Part shown: positions 1-8,226 of the stretch, piece by piece
Position numbering within the stretch: position 1 is the first letter of the stretch
Layout: each line of letters begins with the position of its first letter
Assembly: GCF_900176515.1 (NCBI RefSeq)
Contig: NZ_FWXV01000009.1
Coordinates: 310,001 to 374,000 of the forward strand
Source: Kibdelosporangium aridum
Lineage (GTDB): Bacteria; Actinomycetota; Actinomycetes; Mycobacteriales; Pseudonocardiaceae
Direction: 5' to 3'
Length of the DNA: 64,000 nucleotides
Notes under the pieces: generated by a model
What the model was told of the DNA's origin: nothing
The model's input: the letters and a program-made list of their open reading frames with translations, nothing else
Database searches by the model: none
Made by a program: the position numbers and the translations under genes

Positions 1-75
1 GGTGATCAGGATGCGTTGGGTCACGTTCTTCTTTCCCTTTCGGTTCAAGCGGCGCCTAGGAATCCAGCACAGGGG

Positions 76-876
76 TCAGCGACCGAACTGGCGAAGCAGC
101 TCGGTGATCGTCTTCGCACCTTCGAGCAGCGCGGTGACTACTTGGTTCTCGTGGTCGGTGTCCAGCCTGCCCAGCGGCACCGAGCAGCTGATCGCGTCGA
201 TCACCGGGTTGCGGTACGGCAGCGCGACGGCGAAACAGCCGAGTCCGGGCGTGTTCTCCTCGCGCTCGTGCGCGTACCCGGCCACCCGGAACTTGGCCAG
301 CTGCTCGTGCAGTGCGGCCTTGTCGACCACAGTGTTCGCCGTCAACGGGCTCAGTTTCTCTGGCAAAATGGAGTCGACTTCCGCCGCCGGACGTTCGGCC
401 AACAGTGCCTTGCCGAGGGAGGTGGAGTGCGCGGGCAGCCGCCGGCCCACCCGGGACACCACGCGCAGGTGGTGCTCCGACTCCCGGCTGGCCAGGTAGA
501 CGACGTCGGCGCCGTCCAGCCGAGCCAGGTGGACTGTTTCGTTGACCTCGCGGCGCACGTGTTCCATCACCCGGATGGCCACCTGTACGACCGGATCGTG
601 GTCCAAATAGGACGTACCGACGAGCAGGGCGCGCACGCCGATGCCGTACGTCCCGCTGGCGGGCTCCACTTCCACCCAGCCGCGTGCGACCAACGTCTGC
701 AACAACATGTAGAGGCTGGACTTCGGATAGCTCAGCTCATGGTGCAGCTCAGTCAGCGTCAGCCTGCGCTCAGAGGACGCAAGCGCCTCAAGCAGTTCGA
801 CGGTCCGGTCGGCCGACTTCACGGCGGCCGGGCGGGTGGGCTGGCTTGCCGTTTCTCGGGCTGGTTCGACCGCCAC
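76..876 (-). CDS. IclR family transcriptional regulator
   Basis: Cytoplasmic DNA-binding regulator of 266 aa, the usual length for the family. Residues about 20-80 form the winged helix-turn-helix, opening with KSADRTVELLEAL. Residues about 95-260 form the GAF-like effector domain with SLGKALLAE and GYAHEREENTPG. The GTG start is preceded by a perfect AAAGGAGG ribosome site. It is divergently placed against the sugar ABC/glucarate operon starting at 1022, so it most likely represses or activates that operon and senses its substrate or an intermediate; the ligand is inferred, not seen. Confidence 0.93.
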   Translation of the reverse strand: MAVEPARETASQPTRPAAVKSADRTVELLEALASSERRLTLTELHHELSYPKSSLYMLLQTLVARGWVEVEPASGTYGIGVRALLVGTSYLDHDPVVQVAIRVMEHVRREVNETVHLARLDGADVVYLASRESEHHLRVVSRVGRRLPAHSTSLGKALLAERPAAEVDSILPEKLSPLTANTVVDKAALHEQLAKFRVAGYAHEREENTPGLGCFAVALPYRNPVIDAISCSVPLGRLDTDHENQVVTALLEGAKTITELLRQFGR

Positions 877-913
877 TTGGGTCCTCCTTTGGCAACAACC
901 CCGTCACGCGTCC

Positions 914-943
914 TTGACAGTAGTCGTGCTCGATTCTTACAGT
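914..943 (+). promoter_or_regulatory. Candidate sigma-A promoter of the glucarate/ABC operon
   Basis: TTGACA at 914-919 is a perfect -35 box, followed 18 bases later by TACAGT at 938-943, which fits the actinobacterial TANNNT -10. It sits in the divergent gap between iclR and the ABC operon and would give a leader of about 70 bases before the start at 1022. Confidence 0.55.
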
Positions 944-974
944 CCCGGTCGCGGGTTCACAAGTACGACCGAAC

Positions 975-988
975 TTCGCATATGTGAA
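975..988. promoter_or_regulatory. Candidate IclR operator (imperfect dyad)
   Basis: TTCGCATATGTGAA is a 14-base dyad with a single mismatched pair. It lies just downstream of the predicted transcription start and between the divergent regulator and its presumed target operon. The position suits repression by the neighbouring IclR protein; that link is inference. Confidence 0.35.
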
Positions 989-1021
989 AAGAAGCGCCCC
1001 TCAGCAGGTCGGAGTGGTCCA

Positions 1022-2389
1022 ATGCCGGACACCGCAGTCTCGCGCTCGTCTCTCAGATCGTCTGTCACGTCACGTGGTCTCAAGGTGACCGCGGCCGCCA
1101 CAGCTTTCGCTGCGGTGTTGACCGGGTGTGGCACATCAACATCTCCTTCCGCCCCGCAAGGCGATCCGAACGCACCGCTTGAGGTCTGGACTCGCAGCCA
1201 GGAGTCGGCTGCAAAGGTTTACACGAGGATATTCGACGAGTTCACCAAGAAGACCGGCCAGAAGGTGGAGTACAAGGCCGTCTTCAACGATTTCGACAAG
1301 CAGATCCAGCAGCGGGCCGCCAACAAGGACCTGCCGGACCTGGTCATCACCGACACCGGCTCGCTCGGTGTCTTCACCCAGCAGGGCCTGGTCGGCGAGG
1401 TCGACCGCAATTCGATCGCCGGCTCCGCCGACGTCAGCGAGCGGGCGTGGGGCAACGCCAAGACCGCGGACGGCAAGTTCCACGCGGTGCCGTGGTCAAC
1501 GCAGGCGAACGTGACGCTGGTGCGCAAGGACTGGCGCGAGAAGCTGGGCAAGCCCGTGCCGACCACGCACGAGGAGCTGCTCGACCTGGCCAAGGCCTTC
1601 ACCACGCAGGACCCGGACGGCAACGGCCAGGCCGACACCTACGGCATCCTCGCCCCGGCGACCACCGACCGCGGCTACACGCTGTGGTGGGCGTCGAACT
1701 TCCTCTGGCAGGGCGGCGGCGACGTGCTGAAGGACAACGGCGGCGGCAAGTTCGCGGTGGCCATCGACTCGCCGGAGAGCCAGAAGTCGGTCGAGTGGAT
1801 CCGCGGCCTGTTCTGCGACAGCAAGGTGATGAACCCGAACGCGCTGACGCTGACCACCAACGACGCGCACCCGCTGTTCGAGACCGGCAAGGTCGGCGTC
1901 TACACGACCGGCCCGTACATGTTCAACCGGTTCGACAAGAACCTCGGCAAGGACAAGTACGAGGTCATCCCCTCGCCGAAGGGACCGGGTGGCGACACCG
2001 TGCTCGGTGAGGGCGAGGACATGTACATCATGGCCGGCTCGCCCAACCCCGCGGGCCAGAAGAAGCTGGTCGAGTTCATGCTCACGCCGGAAGCGCAGCA
2101 GATGGGCATGAAGGTGCAGTCCGGTGAGACCCCGGTGGTCCGCTTGCCGGTGAACAAGAACGTCGACGTCAAGACCGTGCTCAACGACCCGCGCTGGGAC
2201 ACCACCAAGCAGGTCTACGAGTCGGCCGGTCGCCCGTTCCCCGCGGTGCCGAACTTCCAGCCGTTCCGGCAGAAGACCTCGGAGTCGCTGAACAAGATCT
2301 TCACGTGCACCACGGACACCAAGGCCGAGCTGACCAAGCTCGCCGGTGAGCTGAACAAGGAACTGTCGACGCAAGGCATCAAGCAGTGA
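1022..2389 (+). CDS. Sugar-type ABC transporter substrate-binding lipoprotein
   Basis: Extracytoplasmic solute-binding protein of 455 aa, family 1 (maltose/oligosaccharide type). The ATG at 1022 was chosen over an upstream in-frame start because it is followed by a short basic segment, a hydrophobic stretch and the lipobox LTGC with Cys36, the expected lipid anchor. A GGAG ribosome site precedes it. The mature part has the domain pattern of these proteins (DLPDLVITDTGS, AVPWSTQANV, PFPAVPNFQPF). The next permease gene overlaps its stop by four bases. No ATPase is encoded here, so a shared MsiK-like ATPase elsewhere is expected. Confidence 0.9.
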   Translation: MPDTAVSRSSLRSSVTSRGLKVTAAATAFAAVLTGCGTSTSPSAPQGDPNAPLEVWTRSQESAAKVYTRIFDEFTKKTGQKVEYKAVFNDFDKQIQQRAANKDLPDLVITDTGSLGVFTQQGLVGEVDRNSIAGSADVSERAWGNAKTADGKFHAVPWSTQANVTLVRKDWREKLGKPVPTTHEELLDLAKAFTTQDPDGNGQADTYGILAPATTDRGYTLWWASNFLWQGGGDVLKDNGGGKFAVAIDSPESQKSVEWIRGLFCDSKVMNPNALTLTTNDAHPLFETGKVGVYTTGPYMFNRFDKNLGKDKYEVIPSPKGPGGDTVLGEGEDMYIMAGSPNPAGQKKLVEFMLTPEAQQMGMKVQSGETPVVRLPVNKNVDVKTVLNDPRWDTTKQVYESAGRPFPAVPNFQPFRQKTSESLNKIFTCTTDTKAELTKLAGELNKELSTQGIKQ

Positions 2390-3342
2390 CGGTTGCGCAC
2401 GAAGCGACCGCTGCCCCGGGCGAGACCAAGCCCGCCCGGGGCAGCGGTGTCACCGCGCGTCCGCCCAAGCGGAACAGGTCATGGCGGTCGTTGATCCCGT
2501 GGCTGTTCCTGGCGCCCGCGCTGCTGTTGTTCCTCTACTTCAAGTTCATCCCGATGGCCGAGGGCATCCGGCTGAGCCTGTACAAGGTCCAGCCGTTCCT
2601 CGGCGACATCTTCATCGGGATGGACAACTACACGTCCGTCCTTGAGGACACCGCGTTCCAGGAAGCCGCGTCCCATACGGTGATCCTGGCGTTCGGCCAG
2701 ACGTTCGGCGCGATGCTCGTCGGCTTCTTCCTCGCACTGTTGCTCGAGGGGCAGGCCAAATCGCTGTGGTTCGTGCGCTCCGCGGTGTTCCTGCCGGTGG
2801 TGGCCGCGACCGCGGTCGTCGGTGAGATCTGGCGGGTGCTGTACTTCCCCGACCCCAACGGGTTCCTCAACGAGGTGCTTTCCTGGGTCGGTGCCGGTCC
2901 GTCGACCTTCCTCGACCACCCGGACACCGCGCTGACGTCGGTGATGATGGTCGGGATCTGGAAGCACGCGCCGTACGACATGGTCTTGATCCTCGCCGGT
3001 CTGGCCGGGATCGACCGGGAGCAGTACGAAGCCGCGGCGATCGACGGCACCAACGTCTTCCAACGCCTGTGGTACGTCACCCTGCCCGCGTTGCGGCCGG
3101 TGATCACGATTCTGCTGACGCTGGCGGCCATCCGCGGTCTGCGGGTGTTCACCGAGGTGTACGTGCTGACCGGCGGTGGTCCCGCCGGAGCGACATCCGT
3201 GTGGATGACAACGGTGTTCTCGCGAGGCTTTGAGAAGAACGACATCGGTGTGGCATCGGCAGCGTCCGTCATGCTGTTCCTGGTGACGTTCTTGCTCACG
3301 GTGGTTGTGCAGGTGTGGCGGCGAGCGAGGGAGAACCGATGA
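2386..3342 (+). CDS. ABC transporter permease, MalF/UgpA type
   Basis: Inner-membrane permease of 318 aa with a cytoplasmic N-terminus of about 30 residues and six predicted membrane segments (first at about 36-56). The EAA loop that docks the ATPase is at about 214-238 (EQYEAAAIDGTNVFQRLWY). The GTG start overlaps the stop of the binding-protein gene (GTGA), and its own stop overlaps the next permease, so the three are translationally coupled. It is the first of the two permeases of the importer; substrate is inferred from the downstream glucarate enzymes. Confidence 0.92.
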   Translation: MTVAHEATAAPGETKPARGSGVTARPPKRNRSWRSLIPWLFLAPALLLFLYFKFIPMAEGIRLSLYKVQPFLGDIFIGMDNYTSVLEDTAFQEAASHTVILAFGQTFGAMLVGFFLALLLEGQAKSLWFVRSAVFLPVVAATAVVGEIWRVLYFPDPNGFLNEVLSWVGAGPSTFLDHPDTALTSVMMVGIWKHAPYDMVLILAGLAGIDREQYEAAAIDGTNVFQRLWYVTLPALRPVITILLTLAAIRGLRVFTEVYVLTGGGPAGATSVWMTTVFSRGFEKNDIGVASAASVMLFLVTFLLTVVVQVWRRARENR

Positions 3343-4244
3343 GTACTCGGGTCGAAACCCGGCGCAGGCCTGGGGTCTCCTCGCGGCTGGACACCGCGCT
3401 TGGCTGGTCAACCGCGCGCAACGCCTACGTCAGCAGGGGTATCCGGATCCTGCTGTGCACGCTGGCCGTGCTGATCTTCACCGGACCGTTGATCACGGTG
3501 TTCTCCGGTGCGTTCGACGTCAACCGGGATCCGACGCAGCTGTCGATCCTGCCGAACAACCCGACACTGCAGAACTACGAGGAAGCCGGCGCCAAGAACA
3601 TCTGGGGCTACTTCGCCAACTCGTTGTTCATCGCGGGCGGCGCGTTGCTGCTGCAGCTGCTCGTCAGTGTGTTCGCCGCGTATGCCATGGCGCGCAAGAA
3701 GTTCCGTGGCCAGGCGATCATCCTGCTGCTGATCCTGACGACGATGATGCTGCCCGAGGAGGTCATCGCGATCCCGCTGTCGCTGGTGATCGGTGACCTG
3801 CCGGTGTTCGAGCTGAACCTCAGGGGGACCCTGCTCGGGGTCATCCTTCCCCTGGGTGCCTGGGGGTTCTCCATCTTCGTGATGACGGAGTTCATGAAGG
3901 AGATCCCGGTCGAGCTGGAGGAGGCGGCCAGGGTGGACGGCGCCGGTGAGCTGCGGGTCTTCGCGCAGATCATCCTGCCGCTCTGCCGGCCGGCGCTCGC
4001 CGTGATCGCGGTGTTCGGTTTCAACATGATCTGGGACCAGTACCTGCTGCCCCGGATCGTGGCCAATGACCCCGCCGACTACACGCTGACCGTCGCTTTG
4101 GCGGACTTGCGGTCGGATATCGAGGTGGGGCCGGGCATCGTGCTGGCAGGCGCGCTGCTTGCGCTGGTACCCAGCCTGATTGTGTACCTGTCGCTGCAGA
4201 AGTCGTTCCTGCGTGGGATAACCACAGGTGCGGTCAAGGGTTGA
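3339..4244 (+). CDS. ABC transporter permease, MalG/UgpE type
   Basis: Second permease of the importer, 301 aa. The ATG at 3339 overlaps the previous stop as ATGA and was preferred over a start eight codons upstream. About six membrane segments begin near residue 35. The EAA loop is at about 194-216 (LEEAARVDGAGELRVFAQI). It pairs with the upstream MalF-type protein; together with the lipoprotein it makes a complete membrane complex lacking only the ATPase. Confidence 0.92.
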   Translation: MSTRVETRRRPGVSSRLDTALGWSTARNAYVSRGIRILLCTLAVLIFTGPLITVFSGAFDVNRDPTQLSILPNNPTLQNYEEAGAKNIWGYFANSLFIAGGALLLQLLVSVFAAYAMARKKFRGQAIILLLILTTMMLPEEVIAIPLSLVIGDLPVFELNLRGTLLGVILPLGAWGFSIFVMTEFMKEIPVELEEAARVDGAGELRVFAQIILPLCRPALAVIAVFGFNMIWDQYLLPRIVANDPADYTLTVALADLRSDIEVGPGIVLAGALLALVPSLIVYLSLQKSFLRGITTGAVKG

Positions 4245-4268
4245 TCGCCGGTCGAGATTGAGGTCAGT

Positions 4269-5174
4269 ATGCAACTGGATGGAGTGCTGTTCTTCCCGGT
4301 GACGCCCTTCGATGCCGCTGGGGGAGTCGCCGTGGACGTGCTGGCCGAGCACGTCAAGCACGGTGTCGCCGCCGGACCCGGCGGCGTCTTCGTGGCGTGT
4401 GGGACGGGCGAGTTCAACGCGTTGGACGTGGACGAGTTCGAGCAGGTCGTCAAGGTCGCGGTGGAGGCAACCGCGGGCCGCGTGCCTGTGTTCGCGGGCG
4501 CGGGTGGACCCGTGCCGCTCGCGAAAAGGTTTGCGGCGGCAGCGAAGTCCGCGGGCGCGGACGGTTTGCTGTTGCTGCCGCCCTACTTGGTTTCCTCGCC
4601 GCAGGCCGGTCTTGTCCGGTTTGTCGAGGAGGTGAGCCAGGCAAGCAACCTTCCTACGATCGTCTACCAACGTAACAATGCTGTGTTCACCCCGGAGTCG
4701 GCCGTACAGGTTGCTTGCCTGCCCAACGTCATCGGGTTGAAGGACGGCCTGGGTGACATCGACCAGATGCAGCGGATCGTGCTGGCCATCCGGTCGCAAG
4801 TGGACAAACCGTTCCAGTTCTTCAACGGGCTGCCCACCGCGGAGCTGACCGTGCCCGCGTACCGCGGCATCGGCGTGGATCTGTACTCCTCGGCGGTGTT
4901 CTGCTTCGCGCCGGACATCTCGTTGGGCTTCTACAACGCCGTGACTTCCGGCGACACCGCGAAGATCAACCGGCTGCTGACGGACTTCTACTGGCCGCTG
5001 GTCGAACTGCGTGACAAGGTGCCCGGCTACGCGGTGTCCCTGGTGAAGGCGGCGGTCACCAAGACCGGGCTGGACGTCGGCGGCGTCCGCCCGCCGCTGG
5101 TCGACCCGGCACCCGAGCACCTCGAGGAACTGGACCGGATCATCGCCGCCGGACGGGCCGCTTTGGAGGACTGA
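4269..5174 (+). CDS. 5-dehydro-4-deoxyglucarate dehydratase
   Basis: Member of the dihydrodipicolinate synthase/N-acetylneuraminate lyase family, 301 aa. It is predicted to convert 5-dehydro-4-deoxy-D-glucarate to 2-oxoglutarate semialdehyde with loss of water and CO2. Diagnostic strings are FPVTPFD (9-15), GGVFVACGTGEFNAL (38-52), LLLLPPYLV (100-108), Tyr133 in VYQRNN and the Schiff-base Lys158 in GLKDG. It sits directly before glucarate dehydratase, which makes its substrate, so the pair gives two consecutive steps. The aldehyde dehydrogenase needed to finish the route is not in this operon. Confidence 0.9.
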   Translation: MQLDGVLFFPVTPFDAAGGVAVDVLAEHVKHGVAAGPGGVFVACGTGEFNALDVDEFEQVVKVAVEATAGRVPVFAGAGGPVPLAKRFAAAAKSAGADGLLLLPPYLVSSPQAGLVRFVEEVSQASNLPTIVYQRNNAVFTPESAVQVACLPNVIGLKDGLGDIDQMQRIVLAIRSQVDKPFQFFNGLPTAELTVPAYRGIGVDLYSSAVFCFAPDISLGFYNAVTSGDTAKINRLLTDFYWPLVELRDKVPGYAVSLVKAAVTKTGLDVGGVRPPLVDPAPEHLEELDRIIAAGRAALED

Positions 5175-5177
5175 CAG

Positions 5178-6452
5178 GTGAAAATCACTGAGATTGTCCT
5201 TACCCCAGTAGCGTTTCGTGATCCGCCACTGCTGAACTCGGCCGGTGTGCACGAGCCGTGGGCGCTGCGCACGATCGTCGAGATCCACACCGACGAAGGC
5301 ATTTCCGGTGTCGGCGAGACCTACGGCGACATCGCGCACATCGAGCGCCTGCAACAGGTCATACCGTCGCTGATTGGGCTGGACGCGTTCGCGCTCGGCC
5401 CGATGCACCAGCGCGTCGCCGCTGCGTTGGAAGGTGTGACCGGCTTCGACACGCACGGACTGACCGGGAAGTTCTCCGCTCCGGGCACGATCGACCGGGT
5501 GTACTCGCCGTTCGAGGTCGCTTGCCTTGACATCCAAGGCAAAGCGATCGGCCGTCCAGTGGTCGACCTGCTTGGTGGCGCGGTGCGGACCGAGATTCCG
5601 TACAGCGCCTACCTGTTCTACAAGTGGGCCGGGCACCCCACGTCGAAGCTGGGGGATGAGCAGCCGGACCAGTGGGGTGCGGCGCTCGACCCGGCCGGTG
5701 TGGTGGCACAGGCCAAGCAGCTGATCGACGAGTACGGGTTCAAGTCGATCAAGCTCAAGGGCGGGGTTTTCCCGCCAGAGCAAGAGATCGAGGCGATCAA
5801 GGCGCTGCGTGAGGCGTTCCCGGGGACACCGCTGCGGCTGGACCCGAACGCCGCGTGGACACCGGAGACCGGCATCAGAGTCGCTCAGGAACTGGACGGG
5901 ATCGTCGAGTACCTGGAGGACCCATCGCCGGAGATCGAGGGCATGGCCGAGGTCGCCAAGGTCGCGCCAATGCCGTTGGCCACCAACATGTGCGTGGTCT
6001 CGTTCGAGCACCTCGCGCCCTCGGTGGCGCAGAACGCCGTCCAGGTCATCCTGTCCGACCACCACTACTGGGGTGGGCTGACCCGGTCGGCCAAGCTCGC
6101 GGCGATCTGCGAGACGTTCGGCATCGGCCTGTCGATGCACTCCAACTCGCACTTGGGGATCAGCCTCGCGGCGATGACACACCTGGCCGCGGCCACGCCG
6201 AACCTGACCTACGCGTGCGACACGCACTATCCGTGGAACGCGGCTGACGACGTGGTCAAACCGGGTGTGCTGTCCTTCAAGGACGGTTCACTGACCGTGC
6301 CGTCGGGTCCGGGCCTCGGCATCGAGCTGGACCGGGATGTGCTGGCGCGGCTGGCCGAGAACTACCGGACGTGCGGGATCCTCAAGCGCGACGACACGAG
6401 CTACATGCAGAAGTTCAACCCCGAATACGAGAAGAGGCGTCCGCGGTGGTGA
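5178..6452 (+). CDS. gudD: Glucarate dehydratase (enolase superfamily)
   Basis: Enolase-superfamily enzyme of 424 aa that dehydrates D-glucarate to 5-dehydro-4-deoxyglucarate. The GTG start at 5178 lies three bases after the previous stop. Catalytic features of the glucarate dehydratase branch are present: KxK at Lys192/Lys194 (SIKLKGG), metal ligands Asp222 (RLDPNAAW), Glu247 (YLEDPSPE) and Asn270 (ATNMCV), and the His321/Asn323 pair in SMHSNSH. It feeds the dehydratase encoded just upstream. Mandelate racemase-like acid sugar dehydratases are the alternative, but the SMHSN motif favours glucarate. Confidence 0.92.
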   Translation: MKITEIVLTPVAFRDPPLLNSAGVHEPWALRTIVEIHTDEGISGVGETYGDIAHIERLQQVIPSLIGLDAFALGPMHQRVAAALEGVTGFDTHGLTGKFSAPGTIDRVYSPFEVACLDIQGKAIGRPVVDLLGGAVRTEIPYSAYLFYKWAGHPTSKLGDEQPDQWGAALDPAGVVAQAKQLIDEYGFKSIKLKGGVFPPEQEIEAIKALREAFPGTPLRLDPNAAWTPETGIRVAQELDGIVEYLEDPSPEIEGMAEVAKVAPMPLATNMCVVSFEHLAPSVAQNAVQVILSDHHYWGGLTRSAKLAAICETFGIGLSMHSNSHLGISLAAMTHLAAATPNLTYACDTHYPWNAADDVVKPGVLSFKDGSLTVPSGPGLGIELDRDVLARLAENYRTCGILKRDDTSYMQKFNPEYEKRRPRW

Positions 6453-7585
6453 ACCCTTCTGGGGTGAAGAGCGTCGCTCACGTCTATCCCTGGGATGTCG
6501 TAGGCGATCCTGACGCGGCGGCGCGGTATGCCTCGCTGGGTGTGGACGCGGTCGCGCTGGCGGCCTCGTACCACACCGTGCGGGCCGCGACCCCGCTTCA
6601 CCCGGAGCACCGGCTGATCGACGCCCGGCACGCGGCGTTCTACCTGCCGGTCCGCGAGGAAGCATGGCAGGGCAAGCGCTTGCGCCCGGCCGAGCCTTCG
6701 TGGGTGGCGGCGGACTCGTACCGCACCGCGCGTGACGCGCTGAAGGCCGCCGGGCTGCCGGTGTACGCGTGGACAGTGCTGACGCACTCCAGCCGCCTCG
6801 GCGATCTGCACCCGGACCTGACCGTGGTGAACGCTTTCGGCGACCGGTACCCGTACGCGCTGTGTCCGTCCAACCAGGACGTCGTGGAGTACTGCCAGAC
6901 CCTGGTCGAGGAGATCATCGCGCTGGGCTCGCCGGACGGGATCATCCTCGAGGCGTGCGGCGCGCTCGGCTTCGTGCACGGCGGCCACCACGAGAAGACC
7001 GAGGGCTCCGACTGGGGCCCGATCCGGCAGAAGCTCGCTTCGGTGTGCTTCTGTGCCGGGTGTTCCGCCAAGTACCCGGACGCTTCCGCACTGCGCTCGC
7101 AGATCCGGGAGGCGATCGACGCGGGCGAGCCCGACGAGATGCCACTCGACTCGTCGATCGCCGAGATCCGTGCCTCAGTAGCCGGTGACCTGCGGAAACG
7201 TCTGGTGAACCGGATCAGGGAACTCGCGCCGGACATCCGCGTGATCGTGCACGCGAACTCCGATCCGTGGGCGACCGGCCCGTTCGCCACGGTCGCGCCC
7301 GAGCTGGGCGTCAACGTGGACGCGCTGGTGGCGATGGCCTGGCCGGGGCCCGCGGCGAGCGCACCGAACATCCAGGCACTGCGCAAGATCGCCCCGGACA
7401 GTCGGATCGCCGGGTACGTGCTGGCGCTGCCGCCCAAACCGATCGACGGGCAGGCGATGCTCGCCGAGATGCGGGCACTGGCCGAGGAAGGCGTCGAGGA
7501 ATTCCACCTCTACCACGCCGGACTCGCCTCAGGCGCCAGGCTCGACGCTGTCCGTGAAGCTGTGAACGCGCTTCGTGCAACCTGA
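6449..7585 (+). CDS. Uncharacterised TIM-barrel-like protein of the glucarate operon
   Basis: A 378 aa protein I cannot assign to an enzyme. The GTG at 6449 overlaps the gudD stop by four bases, so it is co-translated with it; a GTG one codon earlier is equally possible. Alternating hydrophobic strands (VAHVYPWDV, VYAWTVLTHS, GIILEACG, RVIVHANSDPW, EEFHLYHAGL) suggest a barrel fold like glycoside hydrolases. A Cys200-Phe-Cys202-x2-Cys205 cluster (CFCAGC), which I recall from glycosidase-like barrels, follows HGGHHEKT. It could be a hydrolase or lyase releasing the acid sugar from a larger substrate, but no catalytic residues are proven. Confidence 0.75.
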   Translation: MNPSGVKSVAHVYPWDVVGDPDAAARYASLGVDAVALAASYHTVRAATPLHPEHRLIDARHAAFYLPVREEAWQGKRLRPAEPSWVAADSYRTARDALKAAGLPVYAWTVLTHSSRLGDLHPDLTVVNAFGDRYPYALCPSNQDVVEYCQTLVEEIIALGSPDGIILEACGALGFVHGGHHEKTEGSDWGPIRQKLASVCFCAGCSAKYPDASALRSQIREAIDAGEPDEMPLDSSIAEIRASVAGDLRKRLVNRIRELAPDIRVIVHANSDPWATGPFATVAPELGVNVDALVAMAWPGPAASAPNIQALRKIAPDSRIAGYVLALPPKPIDGQAMLAEMRALAEEGVEEFHLYHAGLASGARLDAVREAVNALRAT

Positions 7586-7611
7586 CCCGTAGGTGGTTCC
7601 GTCCTTGGTGC

Positions 7612-8067
7612 ATGAGACACCTAGCGACAGTCGGAGCCAGTGTGCTGCTTGCGCTGAGTGCCGCGTGCGGTGCTCAGACCCAGACTGGCTCCGCTCCACC
7701 ACCGTCAGCTTCAGACCTGCCGAGCGAGTCCACGTCACCGTCTGAGCCGGAACTGCCTGGTGAGGGTGCCAAACTGGTGACCAAGGTCGATGCGGCCAAA
7801 CTCCCCGAGGGCTACCCGAGAAAAGTGTGGACCGAGGGTGACGGCAGCAGACTGGGCGTCACCGCCCAGGAAGGCGGCTGCAGCAGAGCCAGCGTCGAGA
7901 TCGGTGAGCAGAGCACGGACAAAGTCGTGCTGACGCTCGTCGAGACCTCGCCGGCGACCGAGCAGATGTGCACGATGGACATTCGCTATCCGGTGTTCAC
8001 CGTGAACCTGAACGCACCGCTGGCCGAACGCCCGGTGATCCTGGACTACCAGCAACGCAAGGTCTGA
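7612..8067 (+). CDS. Small secreted lipoprotein of unknown function
   Basis: A 151 aa protein with an N-terminal signal and lipobox LSAAC (Cys19), then a Pro/Ser-rich linker to about residue 47 and a small domain of about 100 residues with two further cysteines (GGCSRAS and EQMCTM), which could form a disulphide outside the cell. It starts 26 bases after the barrel-protein gene on the same strand and is followed by a strong terminator, so it may be the last gene of the operon. I do not recognise a function. Confidence 0.7.
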   Translation: MRHLATVGASVLLALSAACGAQTQTGSAPPPSASDLPSESTSPSEPELPGEGAKLVTKVDAAKLPEGYPRKVWTEGDGSRLGVTAQEGGCSRASVEIGEQSTDKVVLTLVETSPATEQMCTMDIRYPVFTVNLNAPLAERPVILDYQQRKV

Positions 8068-8082
8068 CTTCCATCCGATAGA

Positions 8083-8117
8083 TGCCCAGGGCCGGTATGC
8101 CCCACCGGCCCTGGGCA
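8083..8117 (+). terminator. Strong hairpin terminator
   Basis: A perfect 13-base stem (TGCCCAGGGCCGG at 8083-8095, complement at 8105-8117) with a 9-base loop, followed by TTCCCTTTT. It lies 15 bases after the lipoprotein stop and closes the glucarate operon. Confidence 0.8.
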
Positions 8118-8226
8118 TTCCCTTTTGGGCAGTGTTCACTACTGCATTTGGGTGAGTGCCATAACTGTTTTCCCAGTTCGGCGATACGTGGGCATAGGGG
8201 AGTATCAGCCGAGGGAGAGCGTCACC

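Noticed and set aside
1..75. First 75 bases of the window, downstream of iclR.
   Set aside because: No gene, hairpin or site that I can support; probably intergenic.
3408..6227. A 939-codon open frame on the minus strand opposite the transport and glucarate genes.
   Set aside because: Arg/Asp/His-rich composition typical of antisense frames in GC-rich genes, no domains, and fully opposite well-supported genes.
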